Positions 23,443 through 31,972 of a DNA stretch of 64,000 nucleotides are shown here, piece after piece. The notes beneath the pieces were generated by a model. The model did not search any database and was not told where the DNA came from. It saw only the letters and a program-made list of their open reading frames with translations. Every line of letters begins with the position of its first letter. Position 1 is the first letter of the stretch. Source of the stretch: an uncultured Clostridia bacterium (GTDB taxonomy: Bacteria; Bacillota; Peptococcia; Peptococcales; Peptococcaceae). The position numbers and the translations under genes are program-made. The stretch is taken from contig CALXUG010000003.1 of the NCBI GenBank assembly GCA_944391625.1, forward strand, positions 1-64,000, read 5' to 3'.

Positions 23443-24783
23443 ATGAAGAGAACGCTAGTCCTTTTATCGTTGTTGGCACTGCTATGTTTCAGCGGCTGCG
23501 GCAATCAGACAGAACAGGTGTCGGCAGTATCTTCTGGGCAGCTCAATTATTCTGACTTAACAATTAAAGCAATCCAGACTTTAACTGATGGCAACACTTC
23601 TGACTTTTATCAACTTTTTGATGACAATATGAAAGAATCCATGACAGAACAGGAACTGCAAGATTCCTGGCGCTATATCTGTGCTCAATATGGGGCATTT
23701 CAATATTATCTTTCAGAAGTAGCAATCAGCAATAAAGATACCGAAAAAATTGCCAGTATCCCCTGCATTTTTGAGCAAGGTACTTTAACATTTCGTATCA
23801 CCTTTAACAATGACGGCAATATTTCCGGTTTCTATATCACAGATGGTGACCACTCCTCAGGCAGTCCCCGCCTGAGCAACGATACAGAAAATTCCTTTGG
23901 TGAGGAACCCTATCTGCTTTCCGGCAGTTTATCCCTTCCACAGGGTGCCGGACCATTTCCTGTGGTTATTTTGCTGCAAGAGTCCGGACCTTATGACCGC
24001 AATGAACAGGTTGGGCCTAATCTGCCTTTTTTGGATATGGCAGATCAACTGACACAACATGGTATTGCAGTACTGCGCTATGACAAACGAACCTATTTGC
24101 ACAGTACAGAAATTGCTCAGGAAGATACTTTTACCGTTTATGATGAAATCATAGATGACGTGACTTTGGCAGTCGACTTTTTAAAAACATTGAACACCAT
24201 TCAAAGTGATGCCATTTTTATCGCCGGTCATGGAATATCTGGTTATTTGATGCCAAGAATTGCTGAACAGACACCGGAAGCAGCAGGCTACATTATGCTG
24301 GCAGCTTCCGCACGTCCTCTTGAGGATTTGTTATTGACACAAACACAATATGTATTAGATACGGAAGCCAATCTTGAGGATGCAGCCAAAGAACAGATGC
24401 TGCAGCAAACGAAAGAAACGGTAAATCGGATAAAAAATCTAACTGAAGAAACCACCTATCCGGCCAAAGATTTATATTTATTACCGGCCAGCTATTGGTT
24501 AGATTTGCAGAATTATGATCCTCTCCGTCAAATACAGCAAATTGACAAACCTCTGCTATTCATCCAAGGCGGAAGAGATTATCAGACAACCACAACAGAT
24601 TTTGAATTATGGAAATCGGTTGTGGCCGAAAGTAAAAACGTTCAGTTTCATTATTACGATAACCTCAATCATATATTCATGACAGGCACCGGAAAAAGTA
24701 CACCTGCCGAATATCAGCAAAAAGGTACAGTTAGCACCGATGTTTGCAAAGACATGATTGATTTCGTAAAAAAATATAGTTGA
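23443..24783 (+). CDS. Alpha/beta-hydrolase-fold lipoprotein, nucleophile replaced
   Basis: A 446-residue lipoprotein (lipobox ends at Cys19 in LLCFSGC). Residues of about 37-130 look like a DUF3887-type domain (DFYQLFDDNMKESMTEQELQDSW), followed by an alpha/beta-hydrolase domain. In the family the nucleophile elbow is GHSxGG; here it reads GHGISG (262-267), so Gly264 sits where Ser is expected. The usual HGSGP oxyanion segment reads QESGP. The acid (GGRDYQ) and His (LNHIF) positions remain. It may be a non-catalytic binding protein or use Ser266. It follows the aminopeptidase gene closely. Confidence 0.8.
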   Translation: MKRTLVLLSLLALLCFSGCGNQTEQVSAVSSGQLNYSDLTIKAIQTLTDGNTSDFYQLFDDNMKESMTEQELQDSWRYICAQYGAFQYYLSEVAISNKDTEKIASIPCIFEQGTLTFRITFNNDGNISGFYITDGDHSSGSPRLSNDTENSFGEEPYLLSGSLSLPQGAGPFPVVILLQESGPYDRNEQVGPNLPFLDMADQLTQHGIAVLRYDKRTYLHSTEIAQEDTFTVYDEIIDDVTLAVDFLKTLNTIQSDAIFIAGHGISGYLMPRIAEQTPEAAGYIMLAASARPLEDLLLTQTQYVLDTEANLEDAAKEQMLQQTKETVNRIKNLTEETTYPAKDLYLLPASYWLDLQNYDPLRQIQQIDKPLLFIQGGRDYQTTTTDFELWKSVVAESKNVQFHYYDNLNHIFMTGTGKSTPAEYQQKGTVSTDVCKDMIDFVKKYS

Positions 24784-24820
24784 ATATTATCCTTTTCTAT
24801 CACAATAAAACTATAGCAAA

Positions 24821-24864
24821 AAACGACGCTTTCCAGATTAATTGTTCACTGGAAAACGTCGTTT
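24821..24864 (+). terminator. Terminator
   Basis: Stem of 16 positions with one mismatch (AAACGACGCTTTCCAG against CTGGAAAACGTCGTTT), 12-nt loop, followed by CTTTAT. Lies between convergent genes and could also serve the minus strand. Confidence 0.75.
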
Positions 24865-24984
24865 CTTTATCGTATTACTTATACTGCAGGGACATCCCTC
24901 TGATATCACAGATTTTGCTTATTTTTTCTACAATAAACAAATAACAGATATTGTCACTCAAAATAACCTATCATTCATATACTA

Positions 24985-25593
24985 TTATTCCGGTCCAATA
25001 CTACCACCAGCACTATCTTCACTTTCCGAAGGAATCATGCCTGAATAAAATGGACGACTGGCCTCAAACCATAAATGTCCTAATCGGAAATCCTGATTGC
25101 CGTCCATGGTAAAATAAATTTCATCAATATCACCAAGATTTTCATCAATACTCCGCGCTAAATTATAAAACAACATGCCCTCACTACCTTGTTCAAGCTC
25201 CAATGCCTGCAAACTGGCCGAATCAAAATCCACCCACGCTTTACGATTCTCCTCTTTTACTTCATTTACCACAAAAGTAGTTCCGCAAAGACTTTCCACA
25301 ACCAGCTGATTATATTCGGCAACAATGGTTTCTACTGATAAAACATCTTCTTCAACAGCAGTTACCATTGTGGTTGTTATAGCTTCTTCCTCACTCTGTC
25401 CATTGTTCTGTTCTTCCTGGCTGTTTTCGGCAGGCATATATAATGTAATATAAACACTGTCTTCCGCTACCTGCACGCTGTTTTCATCATTCTCAACAGT
25501 CTGCGTTTCATCGGCCGCTGCTCCGCAGCCACTTAAAACAACCAGCAGAAAGCACAAACAGAATAAGAACACGCTCCATTTTTTTCTTTCCAT
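24985..25593 (-). CDS. GerMN-like lipoprotein
   Basis: A 202-residue lipoprotein (lipobox ends at Cys23 in VVLSGC). An acidic linker is followed by a domain with YITLYMPAEN, VVNEVKEENRKAWVDFDSASLQAL, LFYNLARSIDENLGDIDEIYFTMDGNQDFRLGH, which resembles the GerMN domain of spore germination/sporulation lipoproteins. The match is by pattern only. Upstream, TTGACA is followed after 17 bp by CATACT. Confidence 0.6.
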   Translation of the reverse strand: MERKKWSVFLFCLCFLLVVLSGCGAAADETQTVENDENSVQVAEDSVYITLYMPAENSQEEQNNGQSEEEAITTTMVTAVEEDVLSVETIVAEYNQLVVESLCGTTFVVNEVKEENRKAWVDFDSASLQALELEQGSEGMLFYNLARSIDENLGDIDEIYFTMDGNQDFRLGHLWFEASRPFYSGMIPSESEDSAGGSIGPE

Positions 25594-25785
25594 CTCTCTG
25601 CCTCCTAATAAATCAAAAACTTCTTATTTATTAGTATGCTTTGATTTTCTCCAAATGTCAACCAAAAAAATTTTCTCTTTTTTACTTAGAAAATGTCAAC
25701 TATTGTTCAAAAGACGAATTCCAAAGCCAACAGCTTCTGCGCACACTTTGCTGTTCTAAACTTCCTTCAGGCAATATTCTGCCAA

Positions 25786-26106
25786 TCAGGCCGCGTGCTT
25801 ATATGAGGTATGTGAGCGGAAAGGACGGCTTGCATCCACCACAGGATAATCTACTTTAACCGTACCGCTCATACCCCTTTTCCGATTCACACAGGCATTA
25901 ATCCGATACCAAACTGTCCCCTGACGAAATTCCATCACATTCAATTTCATCAAAGAAAACAATAAAATTCCGCTGCAAATCATACAAAAGAAAAAAGCGC
26001 CTAATAACTGAATATCTTCCTTCTGCTCTATCAGTCCCAACATTCCTATAATGAAAATACACATCAAAGCCGCTAATCCCATATATTTCTTTTCTGTTTT
26101 CTTCAT
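25786..26106 (-). CDS. Small two-span membrane protein (106 aa)
   Basis: Two transmembrane segments (MGLAALMCIFIIGMLGLI and LLGAFFFCMICSGILLFSLM) and a soluble basic C-terminal tail (YRINACVNRKRGMSGTVKVDYPVVDASRPF). The ATG at 26106 has AAAAGGAG 9 nt upstream. The promoter region carries LexA-like boxes (see separate entry). Function unknown. Confidence 0.6.
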   Translation of the reverse strand: MKKTEKKYMGLAALMCIFIIGMLGLIEQKEDIQLLGAFFFCMICSGILLFSLMKLNVMEFRQGTVWYRINACVNRKRGMSGTVKVDYPVVDASRPFRSHTSYKHAA

Positions 26107-26123
26107 AAGTTCCAACTCCTTTT

Positions 26124-26172
26124 CGAATTTATGTTCTGTTTATACTATACAACACAAACTTTTGTTCGTCAA
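26124..26172 (-). promoter_or_regulatory. Promoter with LexA-like boxes
   Basis: On the minus strand TTGACG (26172-26167) and TATAGT (26149-26144) are 17 bp apart. Between them lies CGAACAAAAGTTTG (26168-26155), and downstream AGAACATAAATTCG (26137-26124). Both approximate the Gram-positive SOS box CGAACRNRYGTTCG with two or three differences. Confidence 0.45.
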
Positions 26173-26308
26173 TATGGAATCGAACATTTTTTCTATTTAT
26201 CATTTTTTGTTGGAATCTGACGCTGTTAGTTATTCAAGGAATAAAAAATAGTACCTGTTATCTTTTCCCATAACAGATACTATTCTTCACACATCGCTTT
26301 ATAAAATT

Positions 26309-26923
26309 TTAACGCTGTCCCATTTTTTCATTGGCTTCTTCTACACTATTATAACCATATTGAGCCGTCATATTTTGCAGATTGGCGATGGCCATATTAT
26401 ATTGTTTCTCCAGACATGCCAGTGTATAGGCATGCAAACGCAAAATTGTTTCCTGCGAGTAAGTTTTCAACTCACCACGTAAATAAGTTTCAAACGAAGT
26501 TTCATAAGGCGTGTCCTCCCTGCTGGTCAACGGACGCCCCTTAGCCCGCAAGTTTGGATATTTTTCATCGGCTTCTCTCTGCCAGTCTAAATTGATATCC
26601 ACAATCTCATCAATTTTTACCCGTACTTCTGGCTGTACCTCCGGCAAAAAATGTCTAATTTGAGCAAATTCTTCTGGATGGGTATCCTCCATCATATACG
26701 CATATTTTTCTGTTAAAAGATTACGCCCTGTATAAGCCGCTGTAGCCAGGTCGTGCAAATAACTCTGCAGCACCTCATCTGACCATGTTTTTAACTGACT
26801 GCTGCGCATAATCTCAAATCCTTTTGGATCATTTTGGCAACTGGCCCGGCCTCCTGCATTCTGCACCTCATTAAACATTGCCCATTCCTGCGCTACAATC
26901 TGTGCCACCAAATCCTGATTCAT
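26309..26923 (-). CDS. DUF4125-family protein
   Basis: A 204-residue soluble protein. The pattern VAQIVAQEWAMFNEVQNAGGRASCQNDP and the middle block VDINLDWQREADEKYPNLRAKGRPLTSRED match my memory of the DUF4125 family, uncharacterised. AGGAGG lies 9 nt before the ATG at 26923. It is the last gene of a three-gene operon with a TPR protein and a DUF4037 protein; I know of no function for the set. Confidence 0.75.
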   Translation of the reverse strand: MNQDLVAQIVAQEWAMFNEVQNAGGRASCQNDPKGFEIMRSSQLKTWSDEVLQSYLHDLATAAYTGRNLLTEKYAYMMEDTHPEEFAQIRHFLPEVQPEVRVKIDEIVDINLDWQREADEKYPNLRAKGRPLTSREDTPYETSFETYLRGELKTYSQETILRLHAYTLACLEKQYNMAIANLQNMTAQYGYNSVEEANEKMGQR

Positions 26924-26985
26924 GTAAATCAACCTCCTGTATTTTATTGATAACTATATTGATATAACATCCCTTGCTTCAGCTG

Positions 26986-27927
26986 TTACCGTTCAACCCA
27001 CGGATTGGTATTACGCAATCCCTCATGACTGATACATTTATGCACCTGCAACCCTTGTTCCACTAAAAAAGGATCCTGACTATGGCTCAACCCCTGACGA
27101 TGCAGCTCGGTCACTAATAACGCACAAATCTGCTGCATCAGTTCAATTTTATGCACATAATAAGCCTGCTCTTCCATACCCGCTGCCGGATATGCAGTCA
27201 TCTGCCGCAGTAAATCACTCACAGCCGTTCCCAGGCAAGGCAACTGCCGCACACCATGGTGCATCCATTTATAAAAAGGTGTGTACCGATTGTTCAGCAA
27301 ATATACAGCAGAAATTACCGCACCGATAAATTCGCCTTCTGCCTGAGCAGCAGCCACCTTATCTCCCCGCGCCATCACCCGCGGATAATTATATTGACCC
27401 GACTGGGCAATGGTCATACAACGGGCTGCCAGTTTCTTCTTGCGAATGTCCTCCGGATAACCCTGCAGCAGTTCCTGCCGCACAGCGCTGAATTTACCCA
27501 GCGGATCGGCAAATATTTTTCCATTGGTCACAGTGGCCAAATGATGCTCTGGAATATTCAGCCACTGACCGATAGTCATCGGCACGCCTTCTACTGCCAG
27601 ATATTTACGATAAAACGCCCCCGTTTCCAACACACCGTTGCGACCCGGCTGCCAACTGACCGGAAACCCCTGAAATGTTTTTGGCAATTCCATCAAAGCC
27701 TGCTGTATAGCTGCTCCATACTGTTCATAGTCATCTGCTGTCAGCCACAAACAAACTGCAGCGCCCCAATCATGATCACGGGAAATTTCATCATCATAAC
27801 CAAAACACTGAGATCCCTCGCCCACCAGACCGGCAGCAATCCGCGGCACTACAGCAGCAAATTTTTGCTCCAGCACAGGCTGAACCTGCTCCCGATAAAA
27901 TAATTCCGATAATTCTAATCCTTTCAT
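26986..27927 (-). CDS. DUF4037-domain protein (nucleotidyltransferase-like)
   Basis: A 313-residue soluble protein. VGEGSQCFGYDDEISRDHDWGAAVCLWL is the DUF4037 hallmark and resembles the G-S...D-x-D active site of minimal nucleotidyltransferases. The later block VTNGKIFADPLGKFSAVRQELLQGYP and the helical C-terminus fit the family. The start overlaps the stop of the TPR gene (ATGA) and the DUF4125 gene follows after 62 bp. A nucleotide-transfer activity is inference from fold similarity. Confidence 0.75.
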   Translation of the reverse strand: MKGLELSELFYREQVQPVLEQKFAAVVPRIAAGLVGEGSQCFGYDDEISRDHDWGAAVCLWLTADDYEQYGAAIQQALMELPKTFQGFPVSWQPGRNGVLETGAFYRKYLAVEGVPMTIGQWLNIPEHHLATVTNGKIFADPLGKFSAVRQELLQGYPEDIRKKKLAARCMTIAQSGQYNYPRVMARGDKVAAAQAEGEFIGAVISAVYLLNNRYTPFYKWMHHGVRQLPCLGTAVSDLLRQMTAYPAAGMEEQAYYVHKIELMQQICALLVTELHRQGLSHSQDPFLVEQGLQVHKCISHEGLRNTNPWVER

Positions 27928-28760
27928 TGCATGCCTCTCTGTTCTGCCGCTCTCTGGCTGGCCAATTCATAATTACGCAGCGAAACCTCATAATTGCGAC
28001 TTCCCACACCAAATAGCACCTTACAAATTTCCATTGCGCTCTGATAGTAAATTTTAGCTTTTCCATACTCACCAATCTGCATATAGTAAGATGCCAGATT
28101 GTTCAGCCCATAAGCATACAAGGAATGTTCCCGCCCTAACTGGCTCTCATACATACGCAGCGCCTGCTCCAACAACGGCTGTACTTCATCCAGCTTACCC
28201 TGTTGCCGTCTGGCGCTGGCCAAATTGGTTAAGGTCGTAGCAATGGCAACTGGGTTATCGCCTGCCTGTTCCAAGGCTTCCAGACTGTGCACATGCAAGA
28301 TTTCCGCTTCAGAAAACCGTTTCATATCCTGATATACCAGACCCAGATTATTCATACCGCTGATATATAAAAAATGCTGTTTCCCTACCGTCTGCTCATA
28401 AATTTGCAGTGCCTGCTGAAAATGCTGCTCTGCCTTTTCTAACTGTCCCATCAGTCTGTATAACCCAGCCAGATTATTCTGCACCGAAGCATAATCTGGA
28501 TGCCCCACACCCTGCAGTCGCCCAATCAACTGGGCAGACTGCAAAAAAGCCTGCTCTGCTTTGTCATAATTGCCAATATCCCGATGAATGCCGCCATAAT
28601 CATTTAACACCGTTCCATATTGGGGACTTTCCACACCGTAAATCTCACCGGTCAACTGCAAATACCGTTCCATATAACCGGCCAGTCCCACATAATCTCC
28701 TTTGTGATCACAATCATTAATCTGTTGTTGTAATTGTGCATATTCTTCTTGTATTGTCAA
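27924..28760 (-). CDS. Tetratricopeptide-repeat protein
   Basis: A soluble protein of about 278 residues built from about five TPR_10/TPR_12-type repeats of 42 residues (GTVLNDYGGIHRDIGNYDKAEQAFLQSAQL, QNNLAGLYRLMGQLEKAEQHFQQALQIYE, MNNLGLVYQDMKRFSEAE, TNLASARRQQGKLDEVQPLLEQAL, LNNLASYYMQIGEYGKAKIYY). These scaffolds bind other proteins. The TTG at 28760, 7 nt after GAGGAGG, is the likely start. First gene of the operon with DUF4037 and DUF4125. Confidence 0.88.
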   Translation of the reverse strand: MTIQEEYAQLQQQINDCDHKGDYVGLAGYMERYLQLTGEIYGVESPQYGTVLNDYGGIHRDIGNYDKAEQAFLQSAQLIGRLQGVGHPDYASVQNNLAGLYRLMGQLEKAEQHFQQALQIYEQTVGKQHFLYISGMNNLGLVYQDMKRFSEAEILHVHSLEALEQAGDNPVAIATTLTNLASARRQQGKLDEVQPLLEQALRMYESQLGREHSLYAYGLNNLASYYMQIGEYGKAKIYYQSAMEICKVLFGVGSRNYEVSLRNYELASQRAAEQRGMQ

Positions 28761-28960
28761 ATTGGTTCCTCCTCTCATGGCAACTATATCATCAACTTAT
28801 AACATATATCTCGACGATATCCCGTTCCATATCTATTTGTGCCACATTTGTTTCTTACCCTGTTTTACTCCTAATATCACAACAACCAACCATGATTTTC
28901 TACAAACGTCTTCCTATTCCCAATTTCATTTAAAATAACTTTCTTTTTCAGTTTAACCAT

Positions 28961-29341
28961 CTATTCTTTTTGCTCCGGCGGCAAAACAATAATATTATTT
29001 GACTGCAGCTCTTGCTGATACTGCTGTACCTCCTGCTGCCATGCAGCTTCCTCTTTGCGGCGGCGGCTTTTTCCGCTACGAACCCCGCCAGCCCCCTCAG
29101 CCAACTCCGGCATATCAACCAGCACCACATCTACGCCAATACGTACCACCTTCTGCCAGGGAATCAAAAGCTCGCCCTGGTTCTGCAGCAAACTCCAAAA
29201 ACCCCCTACACCAGGTAATACCAAAGCCTGGATACTGCCATCCAGAATATTTAATTCAATATCTTTAATGTTGCCCAGGCATTTGCCGTCAGCAATATTT
29301 ACAATCTGCCGCTCCTGCAGATCTGAAATTTTTGCGCTCAT
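28961..29341 (-). CDS. YlmC/YmxH-family PRC-barrel protein
   Basis: A protein of 126 residues starting MSAKISDLQERQIVNIADGKCLGNIKDIELNI, the PRC-barrel pattern of the YlmC/YmxH sporulation-associated family. LVLPGVGGFW and LLIPWQKVVRIGVDVVLVD are also typical. A Lys/Arg-rich and Gln-rich tail follows. The ATG at 29341 has AGGAGGACAATCTAT upstream; the longer frame upstream is not family-like. Confidence 0.82.
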   Translation of the reverse strand: MSAKISDLQERQIVNIADGKCLGNIKDIELNILDGSIQALVLPGVGGFWSLLQNQGELLIPWQKVVRIGVDVVLVDMPELAEGAGGVRSGKSRRRKEEAAWQQEVQQYQQELQSNNIIVLPPEQKE

Positions 29342-29498
29342 ATAGATTGTCCTCCTGTCATTACAGAATACAGTATCTATATGCCACACACCCATCAAAA
29401 AGAAGCAGCCGCAGTAAATTTTATAAAATACGCACCGCTTCCCCCTTTCGCTCATATCAATAATAATAAATGATTTTTCCGCAGAAAGGAAGGTTTTT

Positions 29499-30011
29499 AT
29501 GCAGATTTCTCAAAAATCTCAAGCCATTGCACTTTTACTCTCCTGTTTTCCCGATAAATGGCTCCCGCTCTTTTCCTCATTCCAACAGGCCGAAACAATT
29601 CTCTCACGTCATATCGATCTGCGGCAATCCTTACAAATTGAAAAACAGGAACAGCTTGCTGGTTTGCTGGGCTACAGCTATCATGGCCGCAGCTTTCTCA
29701 ACCTGCCGATTTCTGCACTGGCAGCGCCTGTTCACCCGCGACAGTTTTACATAGAAATTCTCTGCACCGCTTCAGACCTTCGCTGCCAGGGCATCAGTAC
29801 CACATTGCTCCGGCAGGCTCATTTACTGGCAAGCGGCTGCCACGCGCAGGAACTTGCTTTAGACGTAGCGTGCAGCAATCTGCCAGCTATTCGCTTATAT
29901 CAGCGGGCTGGGTTCCGTCTTGTCAGCCGACGGCGCGCTGCTGCCCCTTTACAGCATCTCTCCTTCTTTCGTATGACCGCTCCTGTCAATCCGGTCATGA
30001 AACAGATATGA
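29499..30011 (+). CDS. GNAT-family N-acetyltransferase
   Basis: A 170-residue acetyltransferase. YIEILCTASDLRCQGISTTLLRQAHLLA contains the acetyl-CoA-binding motif A (R/Q-x-x-G-x-G/A variant, here RCQGIS), and LALDVACSNLPAIRLYQRAGFRLVSRR is the usual C-terminal part. Substrate unknown. AGAAAGGAAGG precedes the start. Confidence 0.85.
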   Translation: MQISQKSQAIALLLSCFPDKWLPLFSSFQQAETILSRHIDLRQSLQIEKQEQLAGLLGYSYHGRSFLNLPISALAAPVHPRQFYIEILCTASDLRCQGISTTLLRQAHLLASGCHAQELALDVACSNLPAIRLYQRAGFRLVSRRRAAAPLQHLSFFRMTAPVNPVMKQI

Positions 30012-30077
30012 CATATTTTTCACTGTTATTGTGTGCAGTAACACTCCGTATAAAATCAACTCAAACTTCAAATACAA

Positions 30078-30120
30078 AAATAGCCAAGTGAATGATTTTT
30101 ACTTTTCCACTTGGCTATTT
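30078..30120. terminator. Bidirectional terminator
   Basis: A perfect 13-bp stem AAATAGCCAAGTG / CACTTGGCTATTT with a 17-nt loop between the convergent acetyltransferase gene and the AAA-ATPase-like pseudogene. Confidence 0.85.
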
Positions 30121-30124
30121 AGTG

Positions 30125-31695
30125 CTATTTTTCAATTTTTTCTATCTGACACTGATGCGTCTTACTTTCCTTATCATAGTTGATGCCAACTAACAGCACA
30201 TCTCCATGATAACCATCCAGTGCTTTTGCATATTGTTTTTCGTTAATTTGCGCAATAGCGCCTTCTGCTGACTGATTCCATTTCAACTCAATTATCATAG
30301 CCGGTTTGTCTATAGCATGCTTACGCGGCATAAACACCATATCTGCAAATCCTTTTCCTGCCGGCAGCTCCCGAATCAGTATATAATCGTTTCTGGCGCT
30401 GTAATAAGCCAGAGAAATCACACAACTCAAAGCATTCTCGTTATTATAAGACAGGATAGAGACCGTTTCCATATGCACAGCATCCACGCCTTGCGCCACA
30501 GTTTCCGCATCCTGCTGCAAAGTGGCCTACAATAATGCCTCCGATGCCTGCACCGATTGTATCACTTCCTGCCAACCACTTTTTTAACAGCACGTAAAAA
30601 TTCTTCCCGAATTTCTTCATTGGGAATAAACACGCTGCGTGATGTTTCATCATAAGCCAAATAGCCCAAGTGAAGCAATAATGTTAATACCTCGTCTTTG
30701 CCCGTAAAAGTTGTCATATCATTTTGGAATGTTCGTGTATCAATAGCACAACGCCCATCACTCAGCATAAGAACAATGCTATCCTTTAATCCATCAAAGT
30801 TCATATCCAGATAAATCCGCAGCGCTTCATAAGTCTCTGTCTGTGTCCAATAACTATTCAGCTTGCGGTTTCTCATCGCTTCTACCACAGATTTTGGATT
30901 GTAAACATGCAAATTGTCCAAGCAGTAGCCATCATACCACCGCTTTACTTCTTCAAAGTCCATATGATATTGCAGGCACAGCTCCTGCACTTCAGCTTCT
31001 GTAAAACCCACATACTCCGCCAACGGTCCCGCATCAGTCATCGAATATTCATTAAACATATTTAATGCTGAGTGGGTCCCGTATTTTTTTATGGGCAATA
31101 TCCCTGTCATATAAGCCAGACTGACATAAGCCTGATCTTTTAATAACAGCCGCAAAAAATCTAAATACGCTGTCTGAGCCTCTATATTTTTCTGTGTTTC
31201 TCTAAATATACAATCCCATTCATCAATAATAAATACAAATCCACGTTGTGTTTTGGCATAAATATACTGCAAAGCACGTACCAAATTCGTTTCATTGGGA
31301 CGCATGAATTCTTCATATAATTCTTTTACCTCATAAAGAACTTCTTCTTGCAAATAAGACAAAAGTTTGGAAGCACATCCAGCCATACTGAGGAATTCCT
31401 GTATATTGAGAAATATCACATCATACTGATTCAAGTGCTGCTGAAAAGAAGCATTGCCCGCTATTTTCAAATTTCGAAATAATTCTTCCGACTGGCACCC
31501 TCTGCTATAGTACGCCGCCAGCATTTTTGCCGCCATAGACTTACCAAAACGCCGAGGACGACTCACACAAACATAACATTGTTCCGTTTCTAAAACCTTA
31601 TTGGTATAGGAAATCAATTCTGTTTTATCTACATAAATCTCAGAACGTATCGATTTTTGAAACGACATATTTCCCGGATTTAAATATCGACCCAT
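30125..31695 (-). pseudogene. AAA-ATPase-like / PD-(D/E)XK nuclease protein, broken
   Basis: The N-terminal part (MGRYLNPGNMSFQKSIRSEIYVDKT, CYVCVSRPRRFGKSMAAKML, FVFIIDEWDCIFRE) is the AAA-ATPase-like domain of a family common in gut Bacillota and Bacteroidota. The C-terminal part (GKGFADMVFMPRK, AMIIELKWN) is its DUF1703-type nuclease-like domain. Two lesions separate them. One base is missing in an A run (minus strand) at 30580-30585, where KNSGWQ is expected and KKVVGRK-stop is read. A TAG at 30529-30527 then interrupts the restored frame between EALL and ATLQQDAE. Start ATG at 31695 with AAGGGG 8 nt upstream. Probably non-functional. Confidence 0.85.
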
Positions 31696-31731
31696 CAAAA
31701 ACACCCCTTTCAAGAACAATCTTTTATCTTT

Positions 31732-31760
31732 ATCTTAACAGAATTAAATCTGTTAAGCAA
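31732..31760 (-). promoter_or_regulatory. Promoter with palindromic operator
   Basis: On the minus strand TTGCTT (31760-31755) and TAAGAT (31737-31732) are 17 bp apart. The palindrome CTTAACAGA-ATTAAA-TCTGTTAAG (31734-31757) covers the whole spacer. It would control the broken ATPase gene; the regulator is unknown. Confidence 0.5.
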
Positions 31761-31897
31761 GGAAGTGCCACGTAGAAATTCGCTTTCACTCCTGCATACT
31801 CAATGCCTGCAATGTAATTTCTTTGATACAGCATGAAACTGTTTCAAACCAAGTCCCAATCATACAAAGCACAAAAAACAACCAAAATCATACAAAA

Positions 31898-31927
31898 CAG
31901 CGGCACTGCCTCTCGACTGCACCGCTG
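31898..31927 (-). terminator. Possible terminator after the mutY fusion gene
   Basis: CAGCGG (31898-31903) pairs with CCGCTG (31922-31927), flanked on the minus strand by TTTTGT. The rest of the gap 31761-31972 shows nothing I can name. Confidence 0.35.
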
Positions 31928-31972
31928 CTGTTCATAGAATAAACTGTTTTATTATAGGATACGTTTATTGCA

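Noticed and set aside
29499-29754. Second, overlapping plus-strand frame at the start of the acetyltransferase gene
   Set aside because: Shadow frame; the GNAT motif A and the ribosome-binding site belong to the longer frame.
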